From Candidatus Poribacteria bacterium (lineage in GTDB: Bacteria > Poribacteria > WGA-4E > GCA-2687025), in assembly GCA_016866785.1 (NCBI GenBank), contig VGLH01000015.1:1-43331 (forward strand): a stretch of DNA of 43,331 nt, read 5' to 3'. Positions 1-8,041 of this stretch are shown piece by piece. The translations under genes were made by a program, and so were the position numbers. The notes under the pieces were generated by a model, which did no database searches, was not told where the DNA came from, and was given only the letters and a program-made list of their open reading frames with translations. How positions within the stretch are numbered: position 1 is the stretch's first letter; each line of letters starts with the position of its first letter.

Positions 1-1
1 C

Positions 2-289
2 GACGATGGCGACGGCGTCGGAGACGATCACAACGAGAACGGAGCGCCGGACCACGAGGAGCGCGACTTCGACGGAGACGGGGTCAAGCGCGCCGAGGCG
101 GTTCCCTGGGATGCATTCCCGAATGACCCGAAAGAGTGGCGCGACGCGGACGGCGATGGCATCGGTGACAACGCCGACCTGGACGACGATGGAGACGGCT
201 GGTCCGACGCCGAAGAGGCGGATGCCGGAACGGATTCTCAGAACGCGTTGAGCTTCCCAACCGAGCGCGACGTCGACGCGACGCCCTAG
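2..289 (+). CDS. C-terminal end of a calcium-binding (thrombospondin type 3-like) repeat protein, 5' partial
   Basis: An open frame enters from the left edge and ends at TAG 287-289, giving 95 codons. The translation is dense in Asp/Gly with repeated D-x-D-x-D-G loops (DDDGDGW, DADGDGIGD, DFDGDGV), the hallmark of thrombospondin type 3 / EF-hand-like calcium-binding repeats in secreted or surface proteins. The frame with an ATG at 6 is a different, Arg/Thr-rich shadow frame and is not the gene. The N-terminal domains that would define the job lie outside the window. The protein ends without any visible sorting signal or membrane anchor. The calcium-binding repeat call is secure; the overall function is unknown. 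Confidence 0.75.
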   Translation, partial: DDGDGVGDDHNENGAPDHEERDFDGDGVKRAEAVPWDAFPNDPKEWRDADGDGIGDNADLDDDGDGWSDAEEADAGTDSQNALSFPTERDVDATP

Positions 290-326
290 GCGGACCGGAC
301 GGCTGGGCGGAGCGTTGGCTGGCGAG

Positions 327-1349
327 TCAGAACAGGGCGGCGGGAGCTTCCGCGAGACGATGTGACGCTGCTGCGCAGTATTCCGGATTCAGTTCAAAGC
401 CGATGTAGCGGCGGTTCGTCATGACGCACGCCATCGCCGTCGAACCGAAGCCCATGAATGGGTCCAATACGATGCCGCCCGCTGGCGACAGGAGTCTCAC
501 GAACTCGACGATCACTTGGACCGGATAGATCGCGGGATGGTTTGCGCCCTTGATGTTCTCCACAGGGCTGACGATTACGTCGCGCTTGAGCGCCTCGCCG
601 CGCAGTCGGATGATGGTGAAACCATCGCGCTCCATGTGCATCTGTCTGCCGCCGCTCTGTCCTCCGAACGCCTCGGCGTGAATGCCGCGGATCTTCATGC
701 GGAGATCGACGATCCGGCCGTCGTGGACCTCCTGGATGGCTTCGGCGAGGGCGGCGCGCGCACGAGCCTTCTGCTCCGGCGTCAACTCGGATCGGTCGAT
801 CAGTGCGAAGTAGCTTTCGCCCACTCGACTGCCGGAGCGCTTCGGGGGGTGCTTGGACCGTCGCGACTGGAACGCCGCGCTATCGTAGTAGTAGTCGTCC
901 GCCTTAGCGAAGTGGAAGAAGGGCTCCGTACTGCTGACCAGGCGGCGCTTGAACTGGCGCGGCGTCGGGTTCTGCTTGACCCACGTGATCTGGTTGACCA
1001 GCCGGGCGATTCCGGTTGCCAGCGCCGCTTGGGCGAACCGGTAGGGAACCAGCAGCAGACTGGCGTCTTCGTACTTGTCACCGACGTTGAAGACGATGTT
1101 GCCTTCGGGCTTGATGACCCGTACGCACTGCTGGAACAGCTTCACGAGCTGATCGACGTAGCCTTGGACGTCGGGCTCATCGCCGATGCCCGCCCCATAG
1201 TCTCGTTGCTTGTAGTACGGCGGCGAGGTGATGGCCAGATCGACGCTCTCGTCGGGCAGGTCTCGGATGAGCGCATACGCATCGCCGCACAGGATCGTGT
1301 CGGTGGGAAGACGGAGCGTCTCGTCCACAGTTCGGACCTCCGGTCGCAT
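327..1349 (-). CDS. Solitary site-specific DNA methyltransferase (N4-C/N6-A type, beta-class motif order)
   Basis: The protein has 340 residues and carries the catalytic motif TSPPYY at residues 41-46 and the SAM-binding motif DPFMGFGS at 296-303, followed by FELNPEY. Catalytic motif first and SAM-binding motif last is the beta-class order. SPPY is common in N4-cytosine enzymes and also occurs in N6-adenine enzymes, so the modified base is open. The middle (about 100-250) is the likely target-recognition region. No restriction endonuclease lies next to it: the 3' side is the calcium-binding protein end and the 5' side is a divergent kinase. It is therefore a solitary methyltransferase as far as this window shows. 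Start ATG at 1349. A perfect inverted repeat lies 12 bp upstream and could be a control site. Confidence 0.9.
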   Translation of the reverse strand: MRPEVRTVDETLRLPTDTILCGDAYALIRDLPDESVDLAITSPPYYKQRDYGAGIGDEPDVQGYVDQLVKLFQQCVRVIKPEGNIVFNVGDKYEDASLLLVPYRFAQAALATGIARLVNQITWVKQNPTPRQFKRRLVSSTEPFFHFAKADDYYYDSAAFQSRRSKHPPKRSGSRVGESYFALIDRSELTPEQKARARAALAEAIQEVHDGRIVDLRMKIRGIHAEAFGGQSGGRQMHMERDGFTIIRLRGEALKRDVIVSPVENIKGANHPAIYPVQVIVEFVRLLSPAGGIVLDPFMGFGSTAMACVMTNRRYIGFELNPEYCAAASHRLAEAPAALF

Positions 1350-1361
1350 CGCTCAATGGAA

Positions 1362-1380
1362 AGAACGCGATGAGCGTTCT
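1362..1380. promoter_or_regulatory. 7-bp perfect inverted repeat between divergent methyltransferase and kinase genes
   Basis: AGAACGC-GATGA-GCGTTCT lies in the 56-bp gap between the divergent starts at 1349 (minus) and 1406 (plus). Its position, centred about 22 bp upstream of the methyltransferase start, fits an operator for a dimeric regulator. No regulator gene is adjacent, so its role is inferred. Confidence 0.35.
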
Positions 1381-1405
1381 GCGGGTTGCCACGTTCGGGT
1401 AGGAC

Positions 1406-2299
1406 ATGGATTCCGAGTCCATCATCGGCGATGAGCTGATCGCTTGGTGCTCGTCGGTAGTGGGACCGTGCGTCCTGTTTGATACGCACGAGCGGTACCA
1501 CGGGAGAACCGGCGTCGCGCGAGTCGTGGCTGGATCGACTGCCTACTACCTCAAGGTCTACCGGGATCGGTCGACGTGGGCGGTCGAGTCGCGCGCCTTG
1601 GCGGAATGGGCTCCCGCGTTCAGTTCGCACGCTCCCCGATTGGTCGCCGTTCGTGAAGGCGACCCCTGTGCAACCCTGATATCCGAGCTCGCTGGCAGAT
1701 CGATGGGCGAGGTCGAGCTCTCCGACAGACAGGCGCGCGCTGTCTGGCGGGATGCCGGTTCCGCCCTCGTAGCCCTCCATGCGCTGTCGCCGGCCGAGCG
1801 CTTCGGTCCGTCGAGCGGCTCTGCCGAGACGTATGTCGATGAGGTGGACTACATTGCGTCGGAGTTGAGCCGACTCGCGCGGAATGCCCACCAACGGAGT
1901 CTGCTCAGCGGACGGGAGCTCACCGTCGTGCACGAAGCCCGCGAGATGGCTCCCATCTTCGCTGGCGAGTCCGCTGTGCCGTGCCACCGCGACTTCTGCC
2001 CCGCCAACTGGCTCGTGCTCGAAGACGGAACCTGGTCCGGCGTGATCGACTTCGAGTTCGCGTGCGGAGACGTCCGCGCATCGGAGTTCGCCCGTTATCC
2101 CGATTGGGAGTGGATCCATCGCCCCGACCGAGTCGATGCCTTGCTCGAGGGCTACGGTCTGCCCATACCGGAGGACCAGCTCTGGGTCGCACGCGTGTTG
2201 TATGCGGTCGGTGCCGTCGTATGGGGAGCCGAGAACGCGTTTCTCGGCTTCGCTGCCGAGGGTCGAGACGCGTTGAGGCATCTGCACGATACTGCCTGA
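1406..2299 (+). CDS. Aminoglycoside phosphotransferase (APH)-fold small-molecule kinase
   Basis: The protein has 297 residues with the APH/choline-kinase-like catalytic core: the catalytic loop CHRDFCPANWLV (H-x-D-x(4)-N type) near residue 193 and the metal-binding IDFEFA (DFG equivalent) about 20 residues later. The family transfers phosphate from ATP to small hydroxyl substrates (aminoglycosides, choline, sugars, homoserine). The substrate cannot be told from sequence and a resistance role should not be assumed. It is cytoplasmic with no signal peptide. It is divergent from the methyltransferase with only 56 bp between starts. The start ATG at 1406 has no strong ribosome binding site. Confidence 0.8.
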   Translation: MDSESIIGDELIAWCSSVVGPCVLFDTHERYHGRTGVARVVAGSTAYYLKVYRDRSTWAVESRALAEWAPAFSSHAPRLVAVREGDPCATLISELAGRSMGEVELSDRQARAVWRDAGSALVALHALSPAERFGPSSGSAETYVDEVDYIASELSRLARNAHQRSLLSGRELTVVHEAREMAPIFAGESAVPCHRDFCPANWLVLEDGTWSGVIDFEFACGDVRASEFARYPDWEWIHRPDRVDALLEGYGLPIPEDQLWVARVLYAVGAVVWGAENAFLGFAAEGRDALRHLHDTA

Positions 2300-2324
2300 C
2301 CCAAGATCGGTCTCCCCAACGCGG

Positions 2325-2353
2325 TTGATAACGCCCCCGACCCGGACTATTCT
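2325..2353 (+). promoter_or_regulatory. Sigma-70-type promoter upstream of the beta-helix gene
   Basis: TTGATA (2325-2330), a 17-bp spacer and TATTCT (2348-2353) match the housekeeping consensus in 5 of 6 and 5 of 6 positions. The site lies about 55 bp upstream of the ATG at 2408. Confidence 0.6.
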
Positions 2354-2407
2354 GAGCCGGACACACAGGACAGGGATCAACGCCAGCAAAGACTGCGCAG
2401 GTACGAA

Positions 2408-4492
2408 ATGAAGCCTGAACAGAACCGACGCAACGCTGTGATACTGGTCTGCGCGGCGCTCGCCGCCTTGGAGGCATTCGCCATGGCAAGCACGTCGAGC
2501 CTGACGCTACACGTGTCACCTCGAGGCAACGATGCCGGCACGGGGAAGTCCGCCGCGCCGTTCGCGACGTTCGAGCGCGCACGAGACGAAGTCCGGCGGT
2601 TGCGACAGTCGGGACAGGTTCCGATGGGCGGCGTCTCGGTGGAGATCGCCGGCGGTACGTACGAGCTGGATCGGCCGCTGGAACTCACGCCAGAGGACTC
2701 CGGCACGCCGGATGCGCCCATCGTCTACCGAGCCAAGGACGGCGAGACCGTGCGCGTATCTGGAGGGCGGCGCGTGGCGTCGTTCCAGCCCGCCAACAGC
2801 GCCCACGCGCTGGACCGACTGAGTCCACAGGCACGGGAACACGTCGTTCAGGCAGATCTGCGAGCTATCGGGGTCACGGACTACGGCGTCGTATCGGGCA
2901 GCGGGCTCGAGCTGTTCTGGAATGATGAGCCGATGACCCTGGCTCGGTGGCCCAACGAGGGGTTCGTGCGTATCGCCGATCTCGTTGGCGGACACCCCGT
3001 CGATGTGCGAGGCACGAAAGGCGACCTGCACGGCGACTTCATGTACGAAGGCGACCGACCCAGCTCGTGGATCGGCGAGAACGACCCATGGGTTCACGGC
3101 TACTGGTTCTGGGACTGGTCGGATCAACGCCACGCGGTCGCTTCCATCGACCCAGAGGGACGCATCATCTCGGTCAAGCCCCCGTACCATGGCTACGGGT
3201 ATCGCAAAGGGCAGTGGTTCTACGGACTGAATCTGCTGTCGGAACTCGACAGTCCTGGCGAGTGGTACGTCGACCGCGAGGAGGGCATCCTCTACTTCTG
3301 GGCCCCGTCGCCGGTCGAGTCCGGTACGGCGGTCGTTTCCGTCATCGACGCTTTGGTCACGATGACCGACGTGTCCCACGTGACGCTCTCGCGACTCACC
3401 TTCGAAGCGGCGCGAGGCACGGCGATCACGATCTTCGGCGGCAGCGACGTTCGCGTTTCGGGATGCACGCTGAGGAACCTCGGCAGTTGGGCGGTCACCG
3501 TGCGCGACGGCGAACGGCACGTGGTCGCGGGCTGTGACATCTACCAGACCGGCAATGGAGGCGTCTCGTTGAGCGGCGGCGACCGCCCGACGCTGACTCC
3601 GGCGAATCACGTCGCGCGCAACAACCACATCCACCACTACAGCCGCTGGAACCGGATGTACCAGCCGGCAATCGCCATCAGCGGCGTCGGCAACCGCGCC
3701 GATCACAACCTGATCCACAACGCGCCACACATGGCGATCATGTTCTCAGGCAACGATCACGCCATCGAGTACAACGAGATCCACAGCGTCTGCTATGAGT
3801 CCAACGACGCCGGAGCCATCTACAGCGGACGCGACTGGACGATGCGCGGAACCGTGATCCGTCACAACTACCTGCACGACATCACGGGGTTCGAGGGCAA
3901 GGGCTGTGTCGGCGTCTACCTCGACGACATGTTCTGCGGAACCGAGATCAGCGGGAACCTGTTCTACCGCGTTACGCGCGCGGCGTTCATCGGCGGCGGC
4001 AGGGATTGCACCGTCGAGAACAACATCTTCGTCGACTGCTCGCCGTCGCTCCACATCGATGGCAGGGCGATGGGCTGGGCAAGCTACCACGTCGGCACGA
4101 CGATGACCGACCGTCTCAACGACATACCCTACAAGAACGCGCTGTGGTCGAGCCGATACCCGGAGCTCGTGAACATCCTCGACCAGGAACCCGCCGCGCC
4201 GAACGGCAACGTCGTCCGGCTCAACATCTCCGTCGGCGGCAAGTGGGACGAGATCTACGACAACGTGCGCGACCGCGTCCGGTTCGAGGACAACCTGGTC
4301 GACGTCGATCCTGAGTTCGTCGGCGCGCCGCCGAGCACGTTCGAGCTGAACCCGCATTCGCCGGCGTTCGGATTGGGCTTCCAGCAGATCCCCGAATCTG
4401 AGATCGGCATCTACAACGACTCAGAACGGGCATCCTGGCCCCCAGTCCACCTCGTTCGCAAGCACGTCCAGTCAGCCCTTCGCAAACACTAG
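2408..4492 (+). CDS. Secreted right-handed parallel beta-helix protein (polysaccharide-lyase-like fold)
   Basis: The protein has 694 residues with an N-terminal signal peptide (hydrophobic stretch about residues 11-28, ending near AMA). The mature start (LHVSPRGNDAGTG, then APFATFERARDEVR) is the typical opening of DUF1565/beta-helix proteins. The region of about 320-560 shows repeated short strands with Asn ladders (for example ENNIFVDCS, RHNYLHDI, DHNLIHNA), characteristic of right-handed parallel beta-helices of the pectate-lyase/alginate-epimerase type. Such proteins usually bind or cleave acidic polysaccharides outside the cell, but no catalytic triad can be assigned here. A good promoter lies just upstream and the gene stands alone, followed by a repeat-containing gap. 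The fold is certain; enzyme activity is not. Confidence 0.85.
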   Translation: MKPEQNRRNAVILVCAALAALEAFAMASTSSLTLHVSPRGNDAGTGKSAAPFATFERARDEVRRLRQSGQVPMGGVSVEIAGGTYELDRPLELTPEDSGTPDAPIVYRAKDGETVRVSGGRRVASFQPANSAHALDRLSPQAREHVVQADLRAIGVTDYGVVSGSGLELFWNDEPMTLARWPNEGFVRIADLVGGHPVDVRGTKGDLHGDFMYEGDRPSSWIGENDPWVHGYWFWDWSDQRHAVASIDPEGRIISVKPPYHGYGYRKGQWFYGLNLLSELDSPGEWYVDREEGILYFWAPSPVESGTAVVSVIDALVTMTDVSHVTLSRLTFEAARGTAITIFGGSDVRVSGCTLRNLGSWAVTVRDGERHVVAGCDIYQTGNGGVSLSGGDRPTLTPANHVARNNHIHHYSRWNRMYQPAIAISGVGNRADHNLIHNAPHMAIMFSGNDHAIEYNEIHSVCYESNDAGAIYSGRDWTMRGTVIRHNYLHDITGFEGKGCVGVYLDDMFCGTEISGNLFYRVTRAAFIGGGRDCTVENNIFVDCSPSLHIDGRAMGWASYHVGTTMTDRLNDIPYKNALWSSRYPELVNILDQEPAAPNGNVVRLNISVGGKWDEIYDNVRDRVRFEDNLVDVDPEFVGAPPSTFELNPHSPAFGLGFQQIPESEIGIYNDSERASWPPVHLVRKHVQSALRKH

Positions 4493-4575
4493 GCGCTCTT
4501 CTGCCCTGACGGCGACGGAGAGGTGACGGCAGCGAGCCGCGCCGATGGAGGTCGGCAAGGTCCGGGCAAGGCGTG
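4493..4575. other. Intergenic stretch before repeat element
   Basis: This is the start of a 435-bp gap between the beta-helix and crystallin-like genes. No gene, hairpin or promoter was seen in 4493-4567. Bases 4568-4575 (AAGGCGTG) are repeated at 4816-4823 and form the left target-site duplication of the following element. Confidence 0.4.
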
Positions 4576-4815
4576 CAGGGCTGTTCCATGAAGCCACTCG
4601 GTCCCCGCACGGCGGGGTCCAGACGAACGCCCGCTGCTCCGACGGACACCATCCGTCCATGGAGCCACCGTTTCCGCTCCGTCGCTCCCGCGAAAGCGGG
4701 AGCCCAGAATCCTGGATTCCCGCTTCCTGGCCCCGCGAAGGCGGGGCTCGCGGGAATGACAGGTAGTGTTGGACCTGCGCAGCAGGCGGCGAGACTCGTT
4801 CATGAAACAGCCTGA
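4576..4815. mobile_element. MITE-like non-autonomous element, copy A, with terminal inverted repeats and 8-bp target duplication
   Basis: The left end CAGGGCTGTTCCATG (4576-4590) is nearly the reverse complement of the right end CATGAAACAGCCTG (4801-4814). The flanks carry the direct repeat AAGGCGTG (4568-4575 and 4816-4823), as expected for transposition. The interior has strong hairpins: GCTCCCGC-GAAA-GCGGGAGC (4684-4703) and CCCCGC-GAAG-GCGGGG (4731-4746). The last about 65 bp before the right end is almost identical to the end of a second copy at 12121-12315. No transposase is encoded. What is seen directly: two related copies, inverted ends and the target duplication. That a trans-acting transposase moves it is inferred. 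Confidence 0.7.
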
Positions 4816-4874
4816 AAGGCGTGAGGCGTCCCGATGGCTTCCCGCCCGTCGGCTTCGACGCCGACGACGCGGGG

Positions 4875-4883
4875 TGCTATACT
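4875..4883 (+). promoter_or_regulatory. Extended -10 promoter of the crystallin-like gene
   Basis: TGC-TATACT is an extended -10 element located 45 bp upstream of the ATG at 4928. No convincing -35 was seen. Because it lies downstream of an in-frame ATG at 4766 (inside the repeat element), it supports the later start codon. Confidence 0.5.
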
Positions 4884-4927
4884 CAGCCGGTGGCGGTCGG
4901 ACTTCGTCGGCTCGAAGGTCCCGCGTG

Positions 4928-6271
4928 ATGCTCCATACGATCCCACGGCTCGTCGTCGAGGTGTTTCAGCACGAGTGGTATCGTGGTCGGCGCGGCACCG
5001 TCATTGAGCCGGTGCCCGAGACGCGCGCCATCGGGTTCGAGAACAACATCTCGGCGATCCGCATCTACAAGGGTCCTGCCTACAGCGCGGGCTCGAACGT
5101 GAAGGCGATCTTCTGGCAAGACGCGCACTTCCGTGGGCAGCGGCTCGTGCTCGGACCCGGGTACTACCACTCGCTGCACCAGTTCTCGTACAACTTCGGG
5201 AACCGGATCTCGTCGATCTCGTTCGGTTCCGAAAGCTATGTGGACGGACCCGTGTGGGGCACCGTGCCGGTTGTCGTCGATCTGTTCGATGAACCGAACT
5301 ACGGCGGCAATCGCGTCACTATCGTCCGAGACGAGCCGCGCCTCGATGCCCGCGTGTCGACGACCGTGCGCTCGATCCGGCTTTACAAGGGACCCAACTG
5401 CCCGACCATCGGGAGCCGCATCCAGCTCTTCGAGCAGCCCTTCTTCGAGGGAACGGCGTTCCCGCTGGAACTCACGCGCCGAGACTCCGTGCGCGAGTAC
5501 CCGAACGTGGAGCTGTTACCACAGAGGCTTCCGACGAGCATCGGCTCCGTGAAGATCGAGGGATGGGCGGCATCGACCGAGTTCACGCAAGTCGTCTTCC
5601 AGGACGAGTTCGATGGCGTGAAACTGCGCGACCTGTGGGAGTGGATCGATCCGAAAGAGGGCGGACACTGGCAGGAGCGGCTCGGGTGGCTCCAGATGTC
5701 GGCGGAACCGGGCACCTTCCTGTGGCGAGGCGCGAACTTCGACGCGCCGAGGATCCTCCGACCGGAGAGCGGCGACTTCGCGGTCGAGACCCGTCTGCGG
5801 ATCAGCGACGAGACGCATCCCTACGGCGGCATTCTCATCTGGTTCAACGAGAACGCCTACATCCGGCTCGACAAATCGCCGTCCGACTACCTGTTCAACG
5901 GCGACATCCGGTTCGAGGACCATACGCCGGGGCGCGAAGACACGCTCGTGGGCAGGGGCTTCGGGCTCTCGACCGCGCCGCAGGTGTACCTGCGCGTCGA
6001 GCGTTCGGCGAACCTATTCAGCGGCTTTGCGAGCTCGAACGGCGTCGACTGGGTCGCCTGCGGCTCGACCTTCGTCAGCATGGGAGACCCGGTGCAAGTG
6101 GGGCTCTTCGCCGCCTGTCCGACCGGCATCCCAAAGACGCTCACGCGGTTCGACTACTTCAAGACGCTCAAACGCCCCATCGACACGCCGCTTCGGAGTT
6201 CGCGGCTCGTCGCGCCCTACCGGTCGCCGGAGCACAGCCGACGCATCGGCGAGGTGCGAAAGCTCACCTAG
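4928..6271 (+). CDS. Beta/gamma-crystallin-like domain protein with C-terminal DUF1349 concanavalin-like domain
   Basis: The protein has 447 residues from ATG 4928. The N-terminal half has two or more beta/gamma-crystallin-type units (VEVFQHEWYRGRRG, IFWQDAHFRGQRLVLGPG, VDLFDEPNYGGNRV, IQLFEQPFFEGTAFPL), each with the aromatic-x-G-x pattern of the Greek-key motif, roughly residues 5-215. The C-terminal part (about 225-425: FQDEFDGVKL, GGILIWFNENAYIRLDKS, VYLRVERSANLFSGFASSNG) matches DUF1349, a jelly-roll fold of the concanavalin type. The combination suggests a calcium- and/or glycan-binding structural protein. No clear signal peptide follows this start; GTG 4925 is an alternative. An in-frame ATG at 4766 lies within the repeat element and upstream of the promoter and is rejected. 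The stop TAG overlaps the left end of the 6268-6408 element. Confidence 0.75.
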   Translation: MLHTIPRLVVEVFQHEWYRGRRGTVIEPVPETRAIGFENNISAIRIYKGPAYSAGSNVKAIFWQDAHFRGQRLVLGPGYYHSLHQFSYNFGNRISSISFGSESYVDGPVWGTVPVVVDLFDEPNYGGNRVTIVRDEPRLDARVSTTVRSIRLYKGPNCPTIGSRIQLFEQPFFEGTAFPLELTRRDSVREYPNVELLPQRLPTSIGSVKIEGWAASTEFTQVVFQDEFDGVKLRDLWEWIDPKEGGHWQERLGWLQMSAEPGTFLWRGANFDAPRILRPESGDFAVETRLRISDETHPYGGILIWFNENAYIRLDKSPSDYLFNGDIRFEDHTPGREDTLVGRGFGLSTAPQVYLRVERSANLFSGFASSNGVDWVACGSTFVSMGDPVQVGLFAACPTGIPKTLTRFDYFKTLKRPIDTPLRSSRLVAPYRSPEHSRRIGEVRKLT

Positions 6272-6408
6272 TGGTCTGTCACGATGAGGATTCGGGAGCC
6301 CCCCACGCTTCGCCGGGGCGGGGGGAGGATGCCTTATCGCCCCTCCTTGAATGGGGAGGGTTAGGGTGAGGGTCGGTTCTCCAAAGCATCAACCTGACAG
6401 ACCACTAG
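6268..6408. mobile_element. 141-bp MITE-like element with perfect 14-bp inverted ends at a CTAG target (IS630/Tc1-like)
   Basis: CTAGTGGTCTGTCA (6268-6281) and TGACAGACCACTAG (6395-6408) are perfect inverted repeats. Removing a TA duplication leaves an 11-bp terminal repeat GTGGTCTGTCA flanked by TA within CTAG, the target preference known for IS630-family elements. The interior is GC-rich and palindromic (CCCCTCC...GGGGAGG) and encodes nothing. It sits exactly between two convergent genes. The left copy of CTAG supplies the TAG stop of the crystallin-like gene, and the right end encodes the last residues and stop of the LamG gene. IS630 kinship is inferred from target and end structure only. 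Confidence 0.7.
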
Positions 6409-7162
6409 CCTCCACCTTGATGATGCCCCAGGTGCGTGCCAGTTTGCCGCGCGGCTCGACCGGTTCGAGCCCGGTCGCTCTGCCGAGACCGGACTCCATG
6501 ATCGACTTCACATCGCCAGCTTCGAGCCCGACCTTGAAGAGCCCCACTTCGTCGACCACGCACGCGGTCAGGAACCCGATTCCCTTGTCCGTCGCGACCC
6601 ACGCCGTCTGGTTCTGATCCTGCAGTATGAACGCCGCCACCGCCTGCGAGACCTTCTGCGCGCCGTCGATGTAGATCGCGGCGTTCTTGCCGTCATAGAC
6701 GTTGGCGACGTGGTACCACGTCTTTGACGACACGTTGAAAGAGCTCCCGACGTTCCAGAGATTGCTCCAGAAACGAAGCTCGTTGCCGTCCGTCTTGTAA
6801 GGTACAGAGCGGTTGTCGGACTGATCCCACACCGAGAAGTAGTTCTGCTGCCCCGCCAAGTCGGTGAACTTGATCCACATGGCGACGCTCCAGGAAGTTC
6901 GGAGCGTTCCCTTGCCCAGCGTGAACGTCACCGTGTCGCCCTTGGCGAAGTTGAGCGCCTTGCCCAGCTTGCCGTCCTCCCACCTGGCTCCCTTGATCGC
7001 TCCCTGGAAGGCGTTCGGTGAGGAGTCGGCTGTCGTGTCGCCTTTGCCCTCGTCGAAGTACCACAGCCCGACGAGGCTGTCAGGAGTGATCTTGGCGTGT
7101 GCCGTCGAGACGGCGAACACGAGGTACGCAGCATACAGAAGCGTCCAAGCCGTAGATCGCAT
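6389..7162 (-). CDS. Secreted LamG/concanavalin A-like lectin-glucanase fold protein
   Basis: The protein has 257 residues with a clear signal peptide (MRSTAWTLLYAAYLVFAVSTAHA, cleavage after AHA; first 23 residues). The mature part is a single LamG-type jelly roll: VGLWYFDEGKGDTTADSS at the start, WSVAMWIKF, WYHVANVYDGKNAAIYIDG and VDEVGLFKVGLEAGDV near the end, the usual order of this family. It likely binds glycans at the surface or outside the cell. A SD-like GAGGAG precedes the ATG at 7162. The C-terminus PRGKLARTWGIIKVEA resembles the tail of the second LamG protein here, but the last residues SGLSG and the stop come from the inserted 6268-6408 element. Before insertion the frame would have ended VEAR-stop. 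Confidence 0.9.
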   Translation of the reverse strand: MRSTAWTLLYAAYLVFAVSTAHAKITPDSLVGLWYFDEGKGDTTADSSPNAFQGAIKGARWEDGKLGKALNFAKGDTVTFTLGKGTLRTSWSVAMWIKFTDLAGQQNYFSVWDQSDNRSVPYKTDGNELRFWSNLWNVGSSFNVSSKTWYHVANVYDGKNAAIYIDGAQKVSQAVAAFILQDQNQTAWVATDKGIGFLTACVVDEVGLFKVGLEAGDVKSIMESGLGRATGLEPVEPRGKLARTWGIIKVEASGLSG

Positions 7163-7204
7163 CGCCGTGTCTCCTCAGCGTGTCGAGAGGCTCCTGCGAC
7201 GAAC

Positions 7205-7993
7205 CTACCAGGACAACTCGGCGGGCAGGTACTGCCCGATCAGGTCCTGATAGTACGGTCGCAGCGCGTCCACGTCCGGCGGCTCGTCAGCCTTCGAGTA
7301 GAGGTCGTACGGATTGAACCGCCGGACCCACTCCATCAGCTCGCGGTCGCGGTCGTTCATCAAGTAGGTGTATTGGTTCTCCGTGTGCGCGGCATAGAAC
7401 GAATGGTACCGGATCATCGCGAGCGCCTCGTCCGGCAGATAGTCGCGGACCACCTGGTAGAGGTACTCGTCATGCCCCCACGAGACATGCACGGAATCGA
7501 GGCCGCAGCCCTCCTCGTAGATGCCCAACCGCGTCGAGTAGACCGGATGCTCGCTGTCCGGGTTCTCAGCGAAGTACTCCGGGTAGATGATCCGGTCCGA
7601 GAAGGCGCATCCGACCGGGAACGTGTCGCCGACGACCGCCCACTGCGGCTCGCCGAACAGCGCGAGCGCCTTGCCCAGGTCGTGGATCAGCGCCGCCAGG
7701 ATGAACCAGTCGGGCTGTCCGTCGCGACGACACGCCTCCGCCGACTGCAGGTTGTGCGCGAGCTGTGAAAGCTCCGTGTCGGGATCGCTGTCGTCGACAA
7801 GGGCATCGAGCCTCTCGATGGCTTCCCACGCGCCCATCCGCGCCCGGTCTTTCCGAGCGTACTGCGCCTTCTTGCCCTGGACGAAGTCCAAGGTCTGGAG
7901 CCGGTGGTTCGTTCGGTAGAACTCACGAACGCTGTCGCGTGCGCCTTCGTAGTTCCTGAAGCTCTGAGATGCCGTGGTCTGGTCGGTGGACAA
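7205..7993 (-). CDS. miox: myo-Inositol oxygenase (MIOX), eukaryote-like
   Basis: The protein has 262 residues and collinear similarity to animal and plant MIOX along its whole length, including [19 protein letters not shown] (109-129), [11 protein letters not shown] (171-181) and the terminal LSW. MIOX uses a mixed-valent di-iron centre to cleave myo-inositol with O2, giving D-glucuronate. The expected six ligands are all present: H80, H104, D105, H174, H197 and D230. It is cytosolic. The start is TTG at 7993 with an AAGGAG ribosome site 8 nt upstream; there is no nearby ATG. It follows the M42 peptidase gene by 48 bp on the same strand and may be part of the same transcript. Together with the glucuronokinase-like gene at 13602-14633 it could feed a plant-like inositol route to UDP-glucuronate. 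Confidence 0.95.
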   Translation of the reverse strand: MSTDQTTASQSFRNYEGARDSVREFYRTNHRLQTLDFVQGKKAQYARKDRARMGAWEAIERLDALVDDSDPDTELSQLAHNLQSAEACRRDGQPDWFILAALIHDLGKALALFGEPQWAVVGDTFPVGCAFSDRIIYPEYFAENPDSEHPVYSTRLGIYEEGCGLDSVHVSWGHDEYLYQVVRDYLPDEALAMIRYHSFYAAHTENQYTYLMNDRDRELMEWVRRFNPYDLYSKADEPPDVDALRPYYQDLIGQYLPAELSW

Positions 7994-8041
7994 CGTCGCG
8001 TCTCCTTGTCACCTCACGAAGTCACTTCACGAAGCGATGGC

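Noticed and set aside
516-1373. Long plus-strand open frame opposite the methyltransferase
   Set aside because: It mirrors the methyltransferase on the other strand; composition is Asp/Val/Leu/Arg-rich as expected of an antisense frame in GC-rich DNA, and no family is recognisable.
1406-2299. Antibiotic resistance function for the APH-fold genes (also 14630-15664)
   Set aside because: The fold covers many small-molecule kinases; neither context nor sequence points to aminoglycosides.
4766-4927. Upstream start of the crystallin-like gene
   Set aside because: The extension lies in the repeat element and upstream of the extended -10 promoter; the residues are Arg-rich and unlike a signal peptide.
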